From assembly GCF_024448955.1 (NCBI RefSeq), contig NZ_JAMOIH010000004.1:186001-250000 (forward strand): a stretch of 64,000 nt of DNA, read 5' to 3'. Positions within the stretch are counted from its first letter, which is position 1. Each line of letters begins with the position of its first letter. This stretch comes from Stutzerimonas stutzeri (lineage in GTDB: Bacteria; Pseudomonadota; Gammaproteobacteria; Pseudomonadales; Pseudomonadaceae). The position numbers and the translations under genes are program-made. Below are positions 26,944 through 37,119 of this stretch, piece by piece. The notes under the pieces were generated by a model. That model was not told where the DNA came from. It worked only from the letters and a program-made list of their open reading frames with translations, and made no database searches.

Positions 26944-27363
26944 TCAGGAGGTACGCAGTTGCTCGTCGGCAAGAAAGTCCGCCTCTAGCAACGCATCCCT
27001 GTCTTGTACTTCGAGGGTTTCGCCTTCGATGGGCGTCGGCGCCGTCGCGCGTTTGCTGCGCAGTTTGCCGAACTGGTGCTTGAGAGCGTTGTTGAGCTTG
27101 TCGACGGCGCCATCGACGGCCAATTCCAGCGAAGCCGCCTTGTGCGTGACGGAAATCGGCTGCTGGCCTTTCGGCCGGGCCTCCATCTGGCAGCGCTTGT
27201 CCTGCGCGCCGGACTTGGAGCCGTTTTCGTCGTTCAGGTGCACCACGACGCGGGTGACGTCGTCGTCGAATCGATCCAGCTTGTCGGCAACAGCGCCACT
27301 GACCCAGCCTACGAGACGAGCGCTTCCTTCGATGTGTTTATCGCTATGTACCTGGATTTGCAT
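26944..27363 (-). CDS. HPF/RaiA (S30AE) family ribosome-associated protein
   Basis: A 139-residue protein with an S30AE-type domain (beta-alpha-beta-beta-beta-alpha), shown by MQIQVHSDKHIEGSARLV, a VVVHLNDENG strand, CQMEARPKGQQPISVTH and AVDGAVDKLNNALKHQFGKL. Family members bind the 30S subunit at the decoding site and stabilise hibernating ribosomes. The C-terminal tail (about residues 100-139) is acidic and has no dimerisation domain of the long HPF type. It lies far from rpoN, where the standard pseudomonad hpf sits, so it is probably an additional paralogue. GGGAGA lies upstream of the start at 27363. Ribosome binding is an inference. Confidence 0.75.
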   Translation of the reverse strand: MQIQVHSDKHIEGSARLVGWVSGAVADKLDRFDDDVTRVVVHLNDENGSKSGAQDKRCQMEARPKGQQPISVTHKAASLELAVDGAVDKLNNALKHQFGKLRSKRATAPTPIEGETLEVQDRDALLEADFLADEQLRTS

Positions 27364-27591
27364 ATATTGCTCTCCCTTCAACGCGATCTGGTAAACCACC
27401 GTTCAGCTGCAACGGTCAGGACTAGCAATGCCACCGTTGGCGATATTAAGCAAGGCCAACGCAACGGCATCGGGAGCTCGACCGATGCGTTTTCGGCACG
27501 GCGGCACGCTGCCAGCGAAGCGCGCAGGCTCAAGGGAGAGGGATCGTAGCGGAGTGCTGGAGCACGTGCAGTCAGCACGCTCGTTGAGCAA

Positions 27592-28374
27592 TCACTGACT
27601 GGTGGACAGCTTCTTCTTCGGATAAATGTCGTAACGGCTGGACTTGCCTTCCAGGCTGTAGCCCGGCTTGGGGCCTTCTATTGCGGGCGCCTTGCGCGGC
27701 CGCTTCACCACCACGCGGTGGCTGGCCAGCGCCAACGCCTGTTCCAACAGCGCGCCGGCATCCAGGTCGTCACCGACGAAGGGACGGAACAGGCGCATTT
27801 CCTTTTTCACCAGCGCGCTCTTTTCCCGGTGCGGAAACATCGGGTCAAGATAAATGACCTGGGGTGGCTCATCCTTCCATTGGCTCATCAACTCGATGGC
27901 GTTGCCGTGAAGCAGGCGCATGCGCGTGACGATCGGACGCACCTCGGCATCGTCTCGCGCTCGCGCCAAACCATCCTCCAGCAGTGCAGCGATCAGTGGC
28001 TGACGCTCGCAGAGCAGCATTCCGCAGCCCAGCGTCGCCAAGACAAACGCGTCACGCCCGAGCCCGGCGGTCGCATCCAGTACGCTGGGCCGAATGCCGG
28101 GCTGAATCCCGACCGCCTTGGCGATCATCTGTCCGCTGCCGCCACCGAATTGCCGGCGATGCGCGGCGCCGCCTTCGACGAAATCCACTCGCACCGGCCC
28201 CGGCGCCTGCGGGCCGAGCAGCTGCAATTGCAAACCGCCCTCACCCAGCTGCAGGGCGAATTCCGCCTCGTCCGCTTGCGTCGGCAAGCCCAACCGCGAG
28301 GCCCAGGCGTGCGCCTGCTCGACGAACTCGGGGGCAAGGGCTTCGACACGGACCAACGGGGATGAGGCTGTCAT
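27592..28374 (-). CDS. rsmJ: 16S rRNA (guanine-1516-N2)-methyltransferase RsmJ
   Basis: A 260-residue SAM-dependent methyltransferase of the RsmJ family, which modifies G1516 of 16S rRNA. The SAM-binding segment is [19 protein letters not shown], followed by an acidic-loop [14 protein letters not shown], and the catalytic motif is [19 protein letters not shown]. The end of the gene contains [12 protein letters not shown] and [10 protein letters not shown], typical of the family. It is the last gene of a minus-strand run that includes tsaB, an unknown gene, DUF72 and an extensin-like gene. The start ATG at 28374 matches the usual N-terminus. Confidence 0.93.
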   Translation of the reverse strand: MTASSPLVRVEALAPEFVEQAHAWASRLGLPTQADEAEFALQLGEGGLQLQLLGPQAPGPVRVDFVEGGAAHRRQFGGGSGQMIAKAVGIQPGIRPSVLDATAGLGRDAFVLATLGCGMLLCERQPLIAALLEDGLARARDDAEVRPIVTRMRLLHGNAIELMSQWKDEPPQVIYLDPMFPHREKSALVKKEMRLFRPFVGDDLDAGALLEQALALASHRVVVKRPRKAPAIEGPKPGYSLEGKSSRYDIYPKKKLSTSQ

Positions 28375-28429
28375 ACGGAGCTCGGAAGACGGAAACGCCG
28401 CATTTTGCCAGAGGCGATGCCGGCACGCC

Positions 28430-29122
28430 TCAGCGGCACATGCCGAAACCGCCCATATCGACGTGGAAATGATCGTGGTGAGCGGCGTTGTATTCCGGAC
28501 TCAGGGTGATTTTGAACGCATCGCAGGCAGCCGCCTTGACCTGGCGAAGGAAGCGCGCCTTGTCGTCGTCGCCGTTCCAGTCACGTGCGACGGTTATCCG
28601 CGTGCCGTCCTGCAGTCGAAACCCGGCCAGATCCAGTGCATTGGCCGAAGCATGCTGGCTGCGCCTGTTGCTGCGCGCGATATTGCGGCAGGCAAAGCTG
28701 CCGAAATGATCGACGCGCACCACCGGCTGGCCGAACACCTGCTGCGCCGCTGGCTGTAGTCCATGCCGCTCGAACAGCGCGTAGGCCGCAGCCAACGGGC
28801 AGGTCGCCAGAAACGCACCATTGAAGCGCACCGCCGAGCCGGTGACACGCACGGCGTTTTCCACCGGACAGCCAGGCTGCGGCGTGCTGTCGGAGACTGC
28901 GACGTAATCCAGATCGGAGGTGGTCAGCGCCTGCTCGCAAAGCGTTCGGTCGCTCTGCAGGCGCTGCAGCTTATAAGGCGTGAGCAGGTTCGGCGTCTCG
29001 CGGATGTCCAGCGGCGCCCAGGGATTCCACTTCGACGGAACGTCGACGTGGCCGCGCCACACCGCATAAACGAATCCGGCGAGCGCGAGCAGAAGCAATA
29101 GGAAGAAGCGGCCAAACGTCAT
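28430..29122 (-). CDS. Extensin-like C-terminal domain protein, membrane anchored
   Basis: A 230-residue protein with one N-terminal membrane segment ([17 protein letters not shown]) and an extensin-like C-terminal domain. Hallmarks are [45 protein letters not shown] and [20 protein letters not shown]. The conserved His and Asp residues resemble those of D-Ala-D-Ala carboxypeptidases of the MEROPS M15 type, so a role in cell-wall cleavage is plausible but unproven. Two Cys pairs could form disulphides, in keeping with a periplasmic location. It lies 55 bases upstream of rsmJ. Confidence 0.82.
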   Translation of the reverse strand: MTFGRFFLLLLLALAGFVYAVWRGHVDVPSKWNPWAPLDIRETPNLLTPYKLQRLQSDRTLCEQALTTSDLDYVAVSDSTPQPGCPVENAVRVTGSAVRFNGAFLATCPLAAAYALFERHGLQPAAQQVFGQPVVRVDHFGSFACRNIARSNRRSQHASANALDLAGFRLQDGTRITVARDWNGDDDKARFLRQVKAAACDAFKITLSPEYNAAHHDHFHVDMGGFGMCR

Positions 29123-29195
29123 GCTGGCTTTGGCAACGCGAGCGATTCAAGGTTGCAGGTCCGCTTCGTCACCTGCTTCGTCACGCAATACGGCG

Positions 29196-30059
29196 TCAGG
29201 CACCAAGCAACGACAGCTGCGACTCGCTCTGCATCGCAGGCACTGCCAGTGGTGGCAGACCTGGCAAACGCTGGGTGAGCTGTTCATGAAAACGCATGGC
29301 CAGATCCGGTGCCAGACGGTTATCCGGCGTATGCAGATAGACATGCGGTTGTTTGCCCGCCTCGATCCAACCCGCGACCTTGTCCAGCCAAGGCGTGAGA
29401 AAGGGATCGTTCGCCTCCAGTTCGGGATGCCCGACAAAGCGTACCTGCGGAAATTGACTGAACGCCGCGGGCCGCACTGGAAGCCGCGGCTTCTTGCTTT
29501 GCGCATGCAGCAACGCTGGATCGCGTGACCGGCAGCTGAACAGCGCACGTGTGTCCATGCAGATACGCTCCACGCCCCGCCCGTGCAGCAACCGGTTCAG
29601 CGCACGCTCCTCCTCGCCCTTGGCGAAGAAGGCGGTGTGGCGCACTTCCACGGCAAGAGGTCGATTCAGGGTCTCGATCACCTGCGCCAGCTCACCGAGG
29701 CGAGCCGGGCCGAACGTGGCCGGCAACTGCAACCAGAACGGGCTGACTCTCTGGGCCAGCGGCGCTAGCAGCGAACGGAACGACAGGACCAGATCCAGTA
29801 CGTCATGCAGATTCGGCGCCTGGCTGATTTCACGCGGTAGCTTGGCGCAGAAGCGAAAGCCATCAGGCATCAGCGCCGCCCAGCGCTCGATCTTTTGCTC
29901 CGACGGCCAGGCATAAAGCGTCGTGTTGCCCTCGACGGTATTGAAGATCGAGCAATAGCGTGCAAGGAATTCGGTCGCAGGCAATCCTGGCGAATAAAGC
30001 GATCCACGCCAGGCAGCCTCGTTCCAAGAAGGGCAGCCGAGAAAATAGGGAAGATTCAC
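29196..30059 (-). CDS. DUF72 family protein (second of two)
   Basis: A 287-residue DUF72 member. Hallmarks are FLGCPSWNEAAWRGSLYSP, NTVEGNTTLYAWPS, FCAKLPREIS, FWLQLPATFGP, LAVEVRHTAFF and, near the end, HVYLHTPDNRLAPDLAMRFHEQL. It starts at a GTG (30059), just 15 bases after the stop of the preceding gene. It is clearly divergent from the copy at 3519-4286: it is longer and lacks the IFDNT tail, so the two are probably different subfamilies. It lies inside the conserved tsaB-rsmJ block, so its position is likely ancestral. Confidence 0.83.
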   Translation of the reverse strand: MNLPYFLGCPSWNEAAWRGSLYSPGLPATEFLARYCSIFNTVEGNTTLYAWPSEQKIERWAALMPDGFRFCAKLPREISQAPNLHDVLDLVLSFRSLLAPLAQRVSPFWLQLPATFGPARLGELAQVIETLNRPLAVEVRHTAFFAKGEEERALNRLLHGRGVERICMDTRALFSCRSRDPALLHAQSKKPRLPVRPAAFSQFPQVRFVGHPELEANDPFLTPWLDKVAGWIEAGKQPHVYLHTPDNRLAPDLAMRFHEQLTQRLPGLPPLAVPAMQSESQLSLLGA

Positions 30060-30074
30060 GCGATGCGCGACGCC

Positions 30075-30437
30075 TTAGGCGTAGAGATCCAGGCCGAGTA
30101 CTTCGTGCGCGTCGAGATCGGCATTGAAGCTCGCAGTGGTGCCATAGCTCTGCAGCGCCTGGGTCGCACGGCTGGTCAACGGGCGCTCCATCATGGCTTC
30201 GAAGCGCGACGGCATGAAATTGCCGGGGACGACCGAGGTGTAGTCGGTGGGCTCGTTTTGCGGGCGTCGAACGAGATGTTCGTAGGTGGGGTCGGCCTGA
30301 TCGGCTGGCGAAATGATTGATTGGCGCGCCTGCTCAACCGCCTTTTCGCTTTCGCGATAGGGCACCGGCACGTTTTCCCGCTGGGGAACGTACTCGATGG
30401 GATAAGCGGAAGGAGCAAAACCGTTGAGGCGCATCAT
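30075..30437 (-). CDS. Conserved hypothetical protein in the tsaB-rsmJ block
   Basis: A 120-residue soluble protein, Pro-, Tyr- and Gln-rich at the start (MMRLNGFAPSAYPIEYVPQR). A later segment reads YTSVVPGNFMPSRFEAM, and the final part is a short helix (LDAHEVLGLDLYA). No known domain is visible. The position between tsaB (60 bases upstream) and the DUF72 gene (15 bases downstream) suggests co-transcription. From memory the same location in other pseudomonads holds a small hypothetical gene, so I regard it as conserved. Either ATG of the MM pair could be the start. Confidence 0.72.
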   Translation of the reverse strand: MMRLNGFAPSAYPIEYVPQRENVPVPYRESEKAVEQARQSIISPADQADPTYEHLVRRPQNEPTDYTSVVPGNFMPSRFEAMMERPLTSRATQALQSYGTTASFNADLDAHEVLGLDLYA

Positions 30438-30497
30438 TCACCTATACGAAGTGATGTCGACTCTAGCGAGCCGCCTCGGGATTGGCAATGCCGTCCG

Positions 30498-31175
30498 TCA
30501 CCGTGCGGCCTTCGGCGTCGCGACATTGTCACGCAGGTAAATTGGCTGGGCCTGATCGGCTTCTACCGCTTCCCCGCGCTGCCAGCCAAAACTGGCCAGG
30601 TGCAGCAGGTCTTCAGCATGCGGCAGCAGCGCGGCATCGACCGTCGCGGGCTGGACGGCAAGACGCTCAGCGTAGCGCCAGCCGGTGCCAGCACCGAACC
30701 AGTTACCGGAGCCATCACGCGGCAGACTGATGTGTTCCGGAGGCAGTACGGCTTCGATCCCGGCCAGCTGCATCTCGCCTTGGTGGGCGCGATAACAGCC
30801 CCAGTAGACTTCATCCATACGTGCATCGATGGCGACCGCCACCTGCTCCGCGCCATGCTCACGTTGCGCCCGCTGAGCGATCGTAGCGAGCGTCGAAATC
30901 GGCAGCACCGGACGCTCCAGCGCGAACGCCAGGCCCTGGACCACGCCAACCGCGATCCGCACTCCGGTAAAGGCGCCGGGACCACGACCGAACGCCAACG
31001 CATCGACCGCCGACAAGGCAATGCCCGCCTCGGCCAGCAGCGTCTGGATCATGGGCAGCAACCTTTGCGCATGCAGCCGCGGAATCACCTCGTAATGGCT
31101 CAGCACGCGACCGTCATGTAGCAGCGCGACGGAGCAGGCTTCAGTGGCGGTATCCAGGGCCAGCAGTGTGGTCAT
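30498..31175 (-). CDS. tsaB: tRNA threonylcarbamoyladenosine biosynthesis protein TsaB
   Basis: A 225-residue ASKHA-fold protein, partner of TsaD in making t6A at position 37 of ANN-decoding tRNAs. Family features: LLALDTATEACSVALLHDG (N-terminal phosphate-type loop), LAFGRGPGAFTGVRIAVGVVQGLAFALERP, AIDARMDEVYWGCY and QPIYLRDNVA at the end. The gap from adk includes a strong terminator at 31282-31303, so tsaB probably has its own promoter and leads the minus-strand run to rsmJ. Confidence 0.95.
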   Translation of the reverse strand: MTTLLALDTATEACSVALLHDGRVLSHYEVIPRLHAQRLLPMIQTLLAEAGIALSAVDALAFGRGPGAFTGVRIAVGVVQGLAFALERPVLPISTLATIAQRAQREHGAEQVAVAIDARMDEVYWGCYRAHQGEMQLAGIEAVLPPEHISLPRDGSGNWFGAGTGWRYAERLAVQPATVDAALLPHAEDLLHLASFGWQRGEAVEADQAQPIYLRDNVATPKAAR

Positions 31176-31279
31176 TGGCGGTTCCGGTCAGTCGAAAAAA
31201 GGCGGCGATTGTAACAGCTGTACGCGCGTCAGATTCCTTATGGACAACCCGGCTCGGCGTGAATGCATTGGCTGAAACG

Positions 31280-31305
31280 AAAACGGCCCGCAAGCGGGCC
31301 GTTCT
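31280..31305 (-). terminator. adk: Strong intrinsic terminator of adk
   Basis: AACGGCCCGC/GCGGGCCGTT forms a perfect 10-bp stem (31282-31291 with 31294-31303). On the minus strand it is followed by ttcgtttc, giving a T-rich tail. It starts 18 bases past the adk stop. Confidence 0.85.
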
Positions 31306-31320
31306 GATTGCCTGGCGAGA

Positions 31321-32037
<717 letters not shown>

Positions 32038-32152
32038 TCAAAAAATCTGGCCTGTCGCCATGCGACAAAAGGTTGAACACGATACACAGCGCATAGAACG
32101 CAGACAAGCGGCGCCCATGGGCCTTGTTTGGCGAACCGCGCTCCGGAGAATG

Positions 32153-32170
32153 GAGACGGAAAACCGTCTC
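32153..32170. other. Small perfect hairpin between adk and ppc
   Basis: GAGACGG and CCGTCTC (32153-32159, 32164-32170) flank an AAAA tetraloop. It is 53 bases past the ppc stop on the minus strand. There is no T-run, so it may be a weak terminator or an RNA processing feature. Confidence 0.4.
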
Positions 32171-32222
32171 TGTATAGTCGAAACGACGTTGGATCGTCAC
32201 CTCCAGCCGGCCCCGCTTGTAC

Positions 32223-34850
32223 TCATCCCGTGTTGCGCAGTCCCGCTGCAATACCTGCGACGCTGACCAACAGAGCTTGCTCCAACGGGCTTTCCGCCGG
32301 GGTGCGCTGCTGTCGCGAACGAGCCAGCAGTTCGATCTGCATCAGATGCAGAGGATCCAGATAGGTATTGCGCAGACTGAACGCTTCAAGGGTGGCGGGA
32401 CTGTGCACGAGCAGCTCGGACTGGCCGGTCACGCTCAGGACCGCCTCCACAGCCTGCGACAATCTGTCACGCAAATCAGTACCCAGCGACTGCAATTGCG
32501 CCGTGACCAGTCGCTCGTCGTAGCGACTGGCGATATCCGCATCGGTCTTGGCCAGGACCATCTCAAGCATGTCGATGCGCGTGCTGAAGAAAGGCCAGCG
32601 CTGGCGCATCAGTCGCAGCCGATCGCCTTCGTCGCGCGCCAGCGCGGCCTCCAGCGCCTGCTCCCAACCCAACCAGGCGGGCAACATCAGGCGCGTCTGG
32701 GTCCAGGCGAATATCCACGGAATGGCACGCAAGCTCTCGATGCCCCCTTCGCGGCGCTTCGACGGTCGGCTGCCCAAGGGCAAACGACCCAGTTCCTGCT
32801 CGGGCGTCGCCTGGCGGAAGTAGTCGACGAACTGCGGGTGATCGCGCACCACGCTGCGGTAGGCCCTGACGCCCTCCTCGGCCAGCCGTTCCATGGTTTC
32901 GCGCCAGTCCGGCTCGGGTATCGGCGGCGGCAACAAGGTCGCTTCCAGTACCGCGGCCAGGTAGAGACTGAGGTTCTGCTCGGCGATATCTGGCAGCCCG
33001 AACTTGAAACGAATCATCTCGCCCTGCTCGGTGGTGCGGAAGCGCCCCGCCACAGATCCAGGCGGCTGCGACAGGATCGCCGCATGCGCCGGCCCGCCAC
33101 CACGGCCGACCGTACCCCCTCGGCCATGAAACAGCAGCAACTCGACCTGATGCTCGCGACAGATGTCGACGAGGCTTTCCTGCGCGCGGTACTGCGCCCA
33201 GGCCGCCGCGGTGGTCCCGGCATCCTTGGCCGAATCCGAATAGCCGATCATCACTTCCTGCGGACCGTGCAGACGCTGGCGATAACCCGGCAGACCCAAC
33301 AGCCGGTCGATGGTGGGACCGGCATTGTTCAGGTCATCGAGCGTCTCGAACAGCGGTACGACGCGCATCGGTCGCAGCAGACCCGCCTCTTTCAGCAACA
33401 GTTGAACCGCCAGCACATCCGACGCGCCGCGAGCCATGGAGATGACATAGGAACCGAGCGACGCACCCGGCGCCTGCGCCACCACGCGACAGGTCGCCAG
33501 CACCTCGGCGGTCTCGTCCGACGGCTGAAAGTGCGGCGGGAGCAATGGACGGCGATTGTTCAACTCGCGCTGGAGGAAATCCAGGCGCTGCTGCTCGTCC
33601 CACTGATCGTAGTGGCCGATGCCCAGAAAGTCGGTGATTTCAGCCAGAGCCGCGACATGCCGAGCGGAGTCCTGGCGGATATCGAGGCGCACGAGAAACA
33701 GGCCGAAAGCGGCAACCCGGCGCAAGGTATCGAGCAAAGCGCCATCAGCGATCACACCCATGCCGCACGCATGCAACGAGTGGTAGCAGAGTTCCAGCGG
33801 CTCGCGCAGCTCGCGATTGTCCTGCAACACCGCTGGCGACATCGGCTGGTCAGCGCCACCGGCCCAGTCGCGCGTGGCTCGCAGTCGTCCGCGCAGCCGC
33901 TTGAGCATCACCCGGTACGGCTCAGCCGACTCGCCGCTGTGGCGCAATAATTCCTCACTGGCGGTCTGCATCGACAGCGCAGTGATCAGCCCCTCGATAT
34001 CGTGCAGAAACAAATCAGCCGCCACCCAGCGCGCCAGCATCAGCACCTCACGGGTCACCTTCGCCGTCACGTTGGGATTTCCGTCGCGGTCTCCGCCCAT
34101 CCAGGAAGCAAAACGAATCGGGGCGGCGTCCAGCGGCAAATGCAGGCCGGTGCTTTGGCAGAGCGCCTGATCGGTCTGTCGCAGCACATTGGGCAGCGCC
34201 TGCCAGAGTGAGTTTTCGATGACGGCGAAGCCCCACTTCGCCTCCTCCACCGGCGTCGGTCGGCTGCGGCGGATTTCCTCGGTATGCCAGGCCTCGGCGA
34301 TCAATCGCTGCAGACGCAGCTCGATCTGCGCCAGTTCCGCCTGGCCGAGGTCGGTGTGGTCGCGTGCTGCCAGCTGCGCGGCGATGGCGTCGTATTTCTG
34401 GATCAGAGTGCGTCGCGATACCTCGGTCGGGTGGGCGGTCAGCACCAGCTCGATGTCCAGCCGGCCTACTTGCCGCGCCACGAATTCCTGGGCGAAGCCC
34501 TCGCCTTTGAGCCGCTCGAGCAACCCACTCAGCACACCGGCCTCGAACGGCGCCGGCTCGCCGGGTCGGCGGCGGCGGATCTGGTGATACTGCTCGGCGA
34601 TGTTGGCCAGGTTGAGGAACTGGTTGAAGGCGCGGGTCATTGGCAGCAATTCATCGTCGGCCAGCCCATCAAGGGTTTCCTGCAGCAACCGCGCATCGTC
34701 ATCTGACCCACGTCGCGCGCCCTTGGCGCCTTTACGGATGCGTTCGATCTTGTCAACGAAGGCATCGCCGTGCTGCTCGCGAATGGTGTTGCCCAGCAGT
34801 TCGCCGAGCAGATGAACGTTTTCGCGCAGTCGCGCGTCGATCTTCGCCAT
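32223..34850 (-). CDS. ppc: Phosphoenolpyruvate carboxylase Ppc
   Basis: An 875-residue anaplerotic enzyme converting PEP and bicarbonate to oxaloacetate. The catalytic His is H140 in [13 protein letters not shown]. Other signatures are [63 protein letters not shown] and the terminal RNTG, whose Gly matters for catalysis in this family. Size fits the bacterial enzyme. The start ATG at 34850 is well placed. A divergent small gene sits 197 bases upstream. Allosteric control (acetyl-CoA, aspartate) is expected for the family. Confidence 0.97.
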   Translation of the reverse strand: MAKIDARLRENVHLLGELLGNTIREQHGDAFVDKIERIRKGAKGARRGSDDDARLLQETLDGLADDELLPMTRAFNQFLNLANIAEQYHQIRRRRPGEPAPFEAGVLSGLLERLKGEGFAQEFVARQVGRLDIELVLTAHPTEVSRRTLIQKYDAIAAQLAARDHTDLGQAELAQIELRLQRLIAEAWHTEEIRRSRPTPVEEAKWGFAVIENSLWQALPNVLRQTDQALCQSTGLHLPLDAAPIRFASWMGGDRDGNPNVTAKVTREVLMLARWVAADLFLHDIEGLITALSMQTASEELLRHSGESAEPYRVMLKRLRGRLRATRDWAGGADQPMSPAVLQDNRELREPLELCYHSLHACGMGVIADGALLDTLRRVAAFGLFLVRLDIRQDSARHVAALAEITDFLGIGHYDQWDEQQRLDFLQRELNNRRPLLPPHFQPSDETAEVLATCRVVAQAPGASLGSYVISMARGASDVLAVQLLLKEAGLLRPMRVVPLFETLDDLNNAGPTIDRLLGLPGYRQRLHGPQEVMIGYSDSAKDAGTTAAAWAQYRAQESLVDICREHQVELLLFHGRGGTVGRGGGPAHAAILSQPPGSVAGRFRTTEQGEMIRFKFGLPDIAEQNLSLYLAAVLEATLLPPPIPEPDWRETMERLAEEGVRAYRSVVRDHPQFVDYFRQATPEQELGRLPLGSRPSKRREGGIESLRAIPWIFAWTQTRLMLPAWLGWEQALEAALARDEGDRLRLMRQRWPFFSTRIDMLEMVLAKTDADIASRYDERLVTAQLQSLGTDLRDRLSQAVEAVLSVTGQSELLVHSPATLEAFSLRNTYLDPLHLMQIELLARSRQQRTPAESPLEQALLVSVAGIAAGLRNTG

Positions 34851-35047
34851 GGTCCTGTCTCCCGGGTCGCATCACCGAAAGCGCCTTTCGATATGCGACC
34901 GATTGCTGAACGGCTACCTGTTAGAACCCTCCAAACAGAGTGCCCAGCGTCTCCGTCGAAGACAAGGCGTAGCGAAAAATGCCAGTTCGACGGCCGCTCG
35001 CACTCCACGTAGATATCGCTCGCCACGGCGGGCTAAGGATGGAGTCA

Positions 35048-35389
35048 ATGAAAATCTCAGAACTGGTCCGTGAGTGGGAAAGCAGCGCCACTGGCCGCAT
35101 GAGCAGCACGCAGTACAGCATCCCCCTAGACGTCGAGAGTGCCGCACGGCTGGCTGCCCTGGCGGAGATGTACCCCAAGCGCAGTACCGAAGAGCTGCTT
35201 GGCGAATTGGTCGGCGCCGCGCTCGAAGCCATCGAGACCAGCCTTCCCTATCAACAGGGCGCCAAGGTCATTGCCACCGATGAGCAAGGTGATCCGATCT
35301 TCGAGGACATTGGCCCGACACCGCGTTTCCTTGCCCTGTCGCGTAAGCATCTCGAGCGCTTGCTCACCGAGCAAGCGGAGCATTCCTAA
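35048..35389 (+). CDS. Conserved small protein divergent from ppc
   Basis: A 113-residue protein: MKISELVREWESSATGRMSS, DVESAARLAALAEMYPKRSTEELLGELVGAALEAI and LPYQQGAKVIATDEQGDPIFEDIGPTPRFL. The middle helical part (AARLAALAEMYPKRSTEELLGEL) looks like a small helix-turn-helix or ribbon-helix-helix-style segment, but I cannot assign it. Some databases give such genes the label type 1 pili tip component; nothing here supports that. The ATG at 35048 has AAGGA upstream; an in-frame ATG at 35039 is less well placed. It is conserved next to ppc in pseudomonads, to my recollection. Confidence 0.75.
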   Translation: MKISELVREWESSATGRMSSTQYSIPLDVESAARLAALAEMYPKRSTEELLGELVGAALEAIETSLPYQQGAKVIATDEQGDPIFEDIGPTPRFLALSRKHLERLLTEQAEHS

Positions 35390-35569
35390 CGTTGCTCAGG
35401 TGGCACCGTTGCTCGGCGGCAAAGCTGTTCGCAAGCCTGCTAAGAGGCGACGCTCAGCTGCGCATCGCCCCTTTCTCGATCACACCGAAAAGCTGCTGAA
35501 AAGCCCTATCCAGAGGTTTCGTTTGCATCTGCGCTGGAACGATTGAGCGCCGCCGGCCTCACAAAAACA

Positions 35570-35615
35570 TGCCCGTCGTGATTGGCGGACCCTTGAGTAA
35601 GGGCCGCTGCGGGCA
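35570..35615. other. Imperfect long hairpin upstream of the lipoprotein operon
   Basis: TGCCCG (35570-35575) pairs with CGGGCA (35610-35615). Inside, GCGG-A-CCCTT/AAGGG-CCGC forms a second stem with a GAGT loop. The structure lies 31 bases before the DUF4398 lipoprotein start, in the probable leader of the two-gene operon. It could be a terminator of the preceding gene or a leader structure. Confidence 0.5.
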
Positions 35616-35646
35616 CTGTTCCGTGATCTTCAACTGGAGACTGGCC

Positions 35647-36042
35647 ATGAAAATGAACACCATCGAAAGCCCTCTATTGCGATCTCAGTTACCCAAGCTG
35701 GCAGCCGTTGCATTAGGCGGTCTGCTGCTGGTTGGTTGTGCCGGCAATCCACCGAACGAACAGTTCGCCGTGACCGAATCCGCGGTACGTAGCGCCGTAA
35801 GCGCGGGCGGCACCGAATACGCCGCCGTTGAAATGCGCAACGCGCAGGAAAAATGGAAGCAGGCCGAGCTGGCCATGCAGAAGGAAAATTACGACGAAGC
35901 GCGCAAACTGGCCCAGCAAGCCGAGTGGGACGCTCGCGTCGCCGAGCGCAAGGCCCAGGCCGCCAAGGCGCAGAAGGCTGTGGAGGACGCCAACCGGGGA
36001 ATCCAGGAGCTGCGCGAAGAAAGCATGCGCGGCACCCAGTGA
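35647..36042 (+). CDS. DUF4398 lipoprotein, partner of the OmpA lipoprotein
   Basis: A 131-residue lipoprotein: signal peptide with lipobox LLLVGC (Cys at about residue 27), then a DUF4398 region, ESAVRSAVSAGGTEYAAVEMRNAQEKWKQ, forming a long helical hairpin with many charged residues (AMQKENYDEARKLAQQAEWDARV). The ATG at 35647 has a GGAG upstream. It precedes the OmpA-type gene by 41 bases, the arrangement known next to lptF in P. aeruginosa. It probably lies in the outer-membrane periplasmic face, bound through its lipid anchor. Confidence 0.85.
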   Translation: MKMNTIESPLLRSQLPKLAAVALGGLLLVGCAGNPPNEQFAVTESAVRSAVSAGGTEYAAVEMRNAQEKWKQAELAMQKENYDEARKLAQQAEWDARVAERKAQAAKAQKAVEDANRGIQELREESMRGTQ

Positions 36043-36083
36043 TCACCCTCCATTCCCACGCCTTCAAGACAGGATGATTCGTT

Positions 36084-36887
36084 ATGAATAAATTACTGAC
36101 GCTCCCTACCGTTCTGGCCATGACCATCGGCTTGGCCGCCTGCTCCTCGCAGCCCAACCAGAATCTCGAGCAGGCACGCGGGCAGTATTCGCAGCTACAG
36201 GCCGACGCCCGCTCCGCCACCCTGGCAGCGCTGGAAACCGAAGACGCCGGCAAAATGCTGGAGAAGGCCAACCAGGCCTACCTGAGCGATGCGGACGAAG
36301 AAAAGGTCGATCAGCTCGCCTATCTGACCCAGCGTCGAATCGAGCTCGCTGAGCAGACCATCGCCCTGCGTACCGCCGAGCAGGAAATCGAGAAAGCCTC
36401 TGCCAAGCGCGCCGAAGCCCGCCTCGAATCGCGGGAGCAGCAGCTCCAGCGCCAGCAGGAAGAAATTCGCAAGTTGCAGCAGGATCTACAAGCCAAGCAG
36501 ACCGAACGCGGCACTCTGGTGACCTTTGGTGACGTACTGTTCGACCTCGACAAGGCGGAACTCAAGCAGTCCGGCATGCGCGGTGTGCAGAAGCTCGCCG
36601 AATTCCTCAATGACAATCCGGAGCGCAAGGTCGTGGTCGAGGGCTACACCGACAGCACCGGCGCGGCCAGCTACAACCAGCAGCTCTCCGAGCGTCGTGC
36701 CCAGTCCGTTCAGCGCGCCCTGACCCATGCGGGTGTCGATCCGCAGCGCATCCAGACGGTCGGTTATGGTGAAGAGTATCCGGTGGCAAGCAATGGCTCG
36801 ACCTCAGGCCGGGCGATGAATCGCCGCGTGGAGGTGACGATTTCCAATGACAACCAGCGCGTCGCGCCACGTTCGTCCATGGAATGA
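36084..36887 (+). CDS. lptF: OmpA-family lipoprotein (LptF-like)
   Basis: A 267-residue outer-membrane lipoprotein. Signal peptide with lipobox GLAAC (Cys at 20), then a DUF4398-like helical region and a coiled coil (about residues 85-135, SREQQLQRQQEEIRKLQQDL), followed by an OmpA C-terminal peptidoglycan-binding domain: VTFGDVLFDLDKAELKQSGM, VVVEGYTDSTGAASYNQQLSERRAQSV and a final GRAMNRRVEVTI. Asp and Arg residues that contact diaminopimelate are in place. This layout matches P. aeruginosa lipotoxin F (LptF). The gene symbol is by similarity and context only. It probably links the outer membrane to peptidoglycan. Confidence 0.85.
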   Translation: MNKLLTLPTVLAMTIGLAACSSQPNQNLEQARGQYSQLQADARSATLAALETEDAGKMLEKANQAYLSDADEEKVDQLAYLTQRRIELAEQTIALRTAEQEIEKASAKRAEARLESREQQLQRQQEEIRKLQQDLQAKQTERGTLVTFGDVLFDLDKAELKQSGMRGVQKLAEFLNDNPERKVVVEGYTDSTGAASYNQQLSERRAQSVQRALTHAGVDPQRIQTVGYGEEYPVASNGSTSGRAMNRRVEVTISNDNQRVAPRSSME

Positions 36888-36891
36888 TCGG

Positions 36892-36936
36892 CCTCGTTCA
36901 CGAGGCTTCTGTACGCCCGCCCTCGTGGCGGGCTTC
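36892..36936 (+). terminator. Two hairpins ending the lipoprotein operon
   Basis: CCTCG-ttca-CGAGG (36892-36905) is followed by GCCCGCC-ctcgt-GGCGGGC (36915-36933) and TTC. The second hairpin is the stronger and a likely terminator. The rest of the gap to 37119 has no visible feature. Confidence 0.6.
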
Positions 36937-37119
36937 AGGCTGCTGATACGTCTTAGCTTCGCCCACTCCCCCATCAAGCGCTAAGCCGTGTGCGGCCAAT
37001 GCGCCCAGATTGCCTTCCAAGTTCGCCGCTCATACATATAGGTAGCCGGCTCAAGCGACTCGTCACCTCTCGAAGCTGACACTGTTCGCTCAAGACTTAG
37101 CTGAACGCATCGACAAGCA

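Noticed and set aside
32217..33950. 577-codon open frame antisense to ppc
   Set aside because: Ppc has every catalytic motif in place. The antisense frame is a composition effect.
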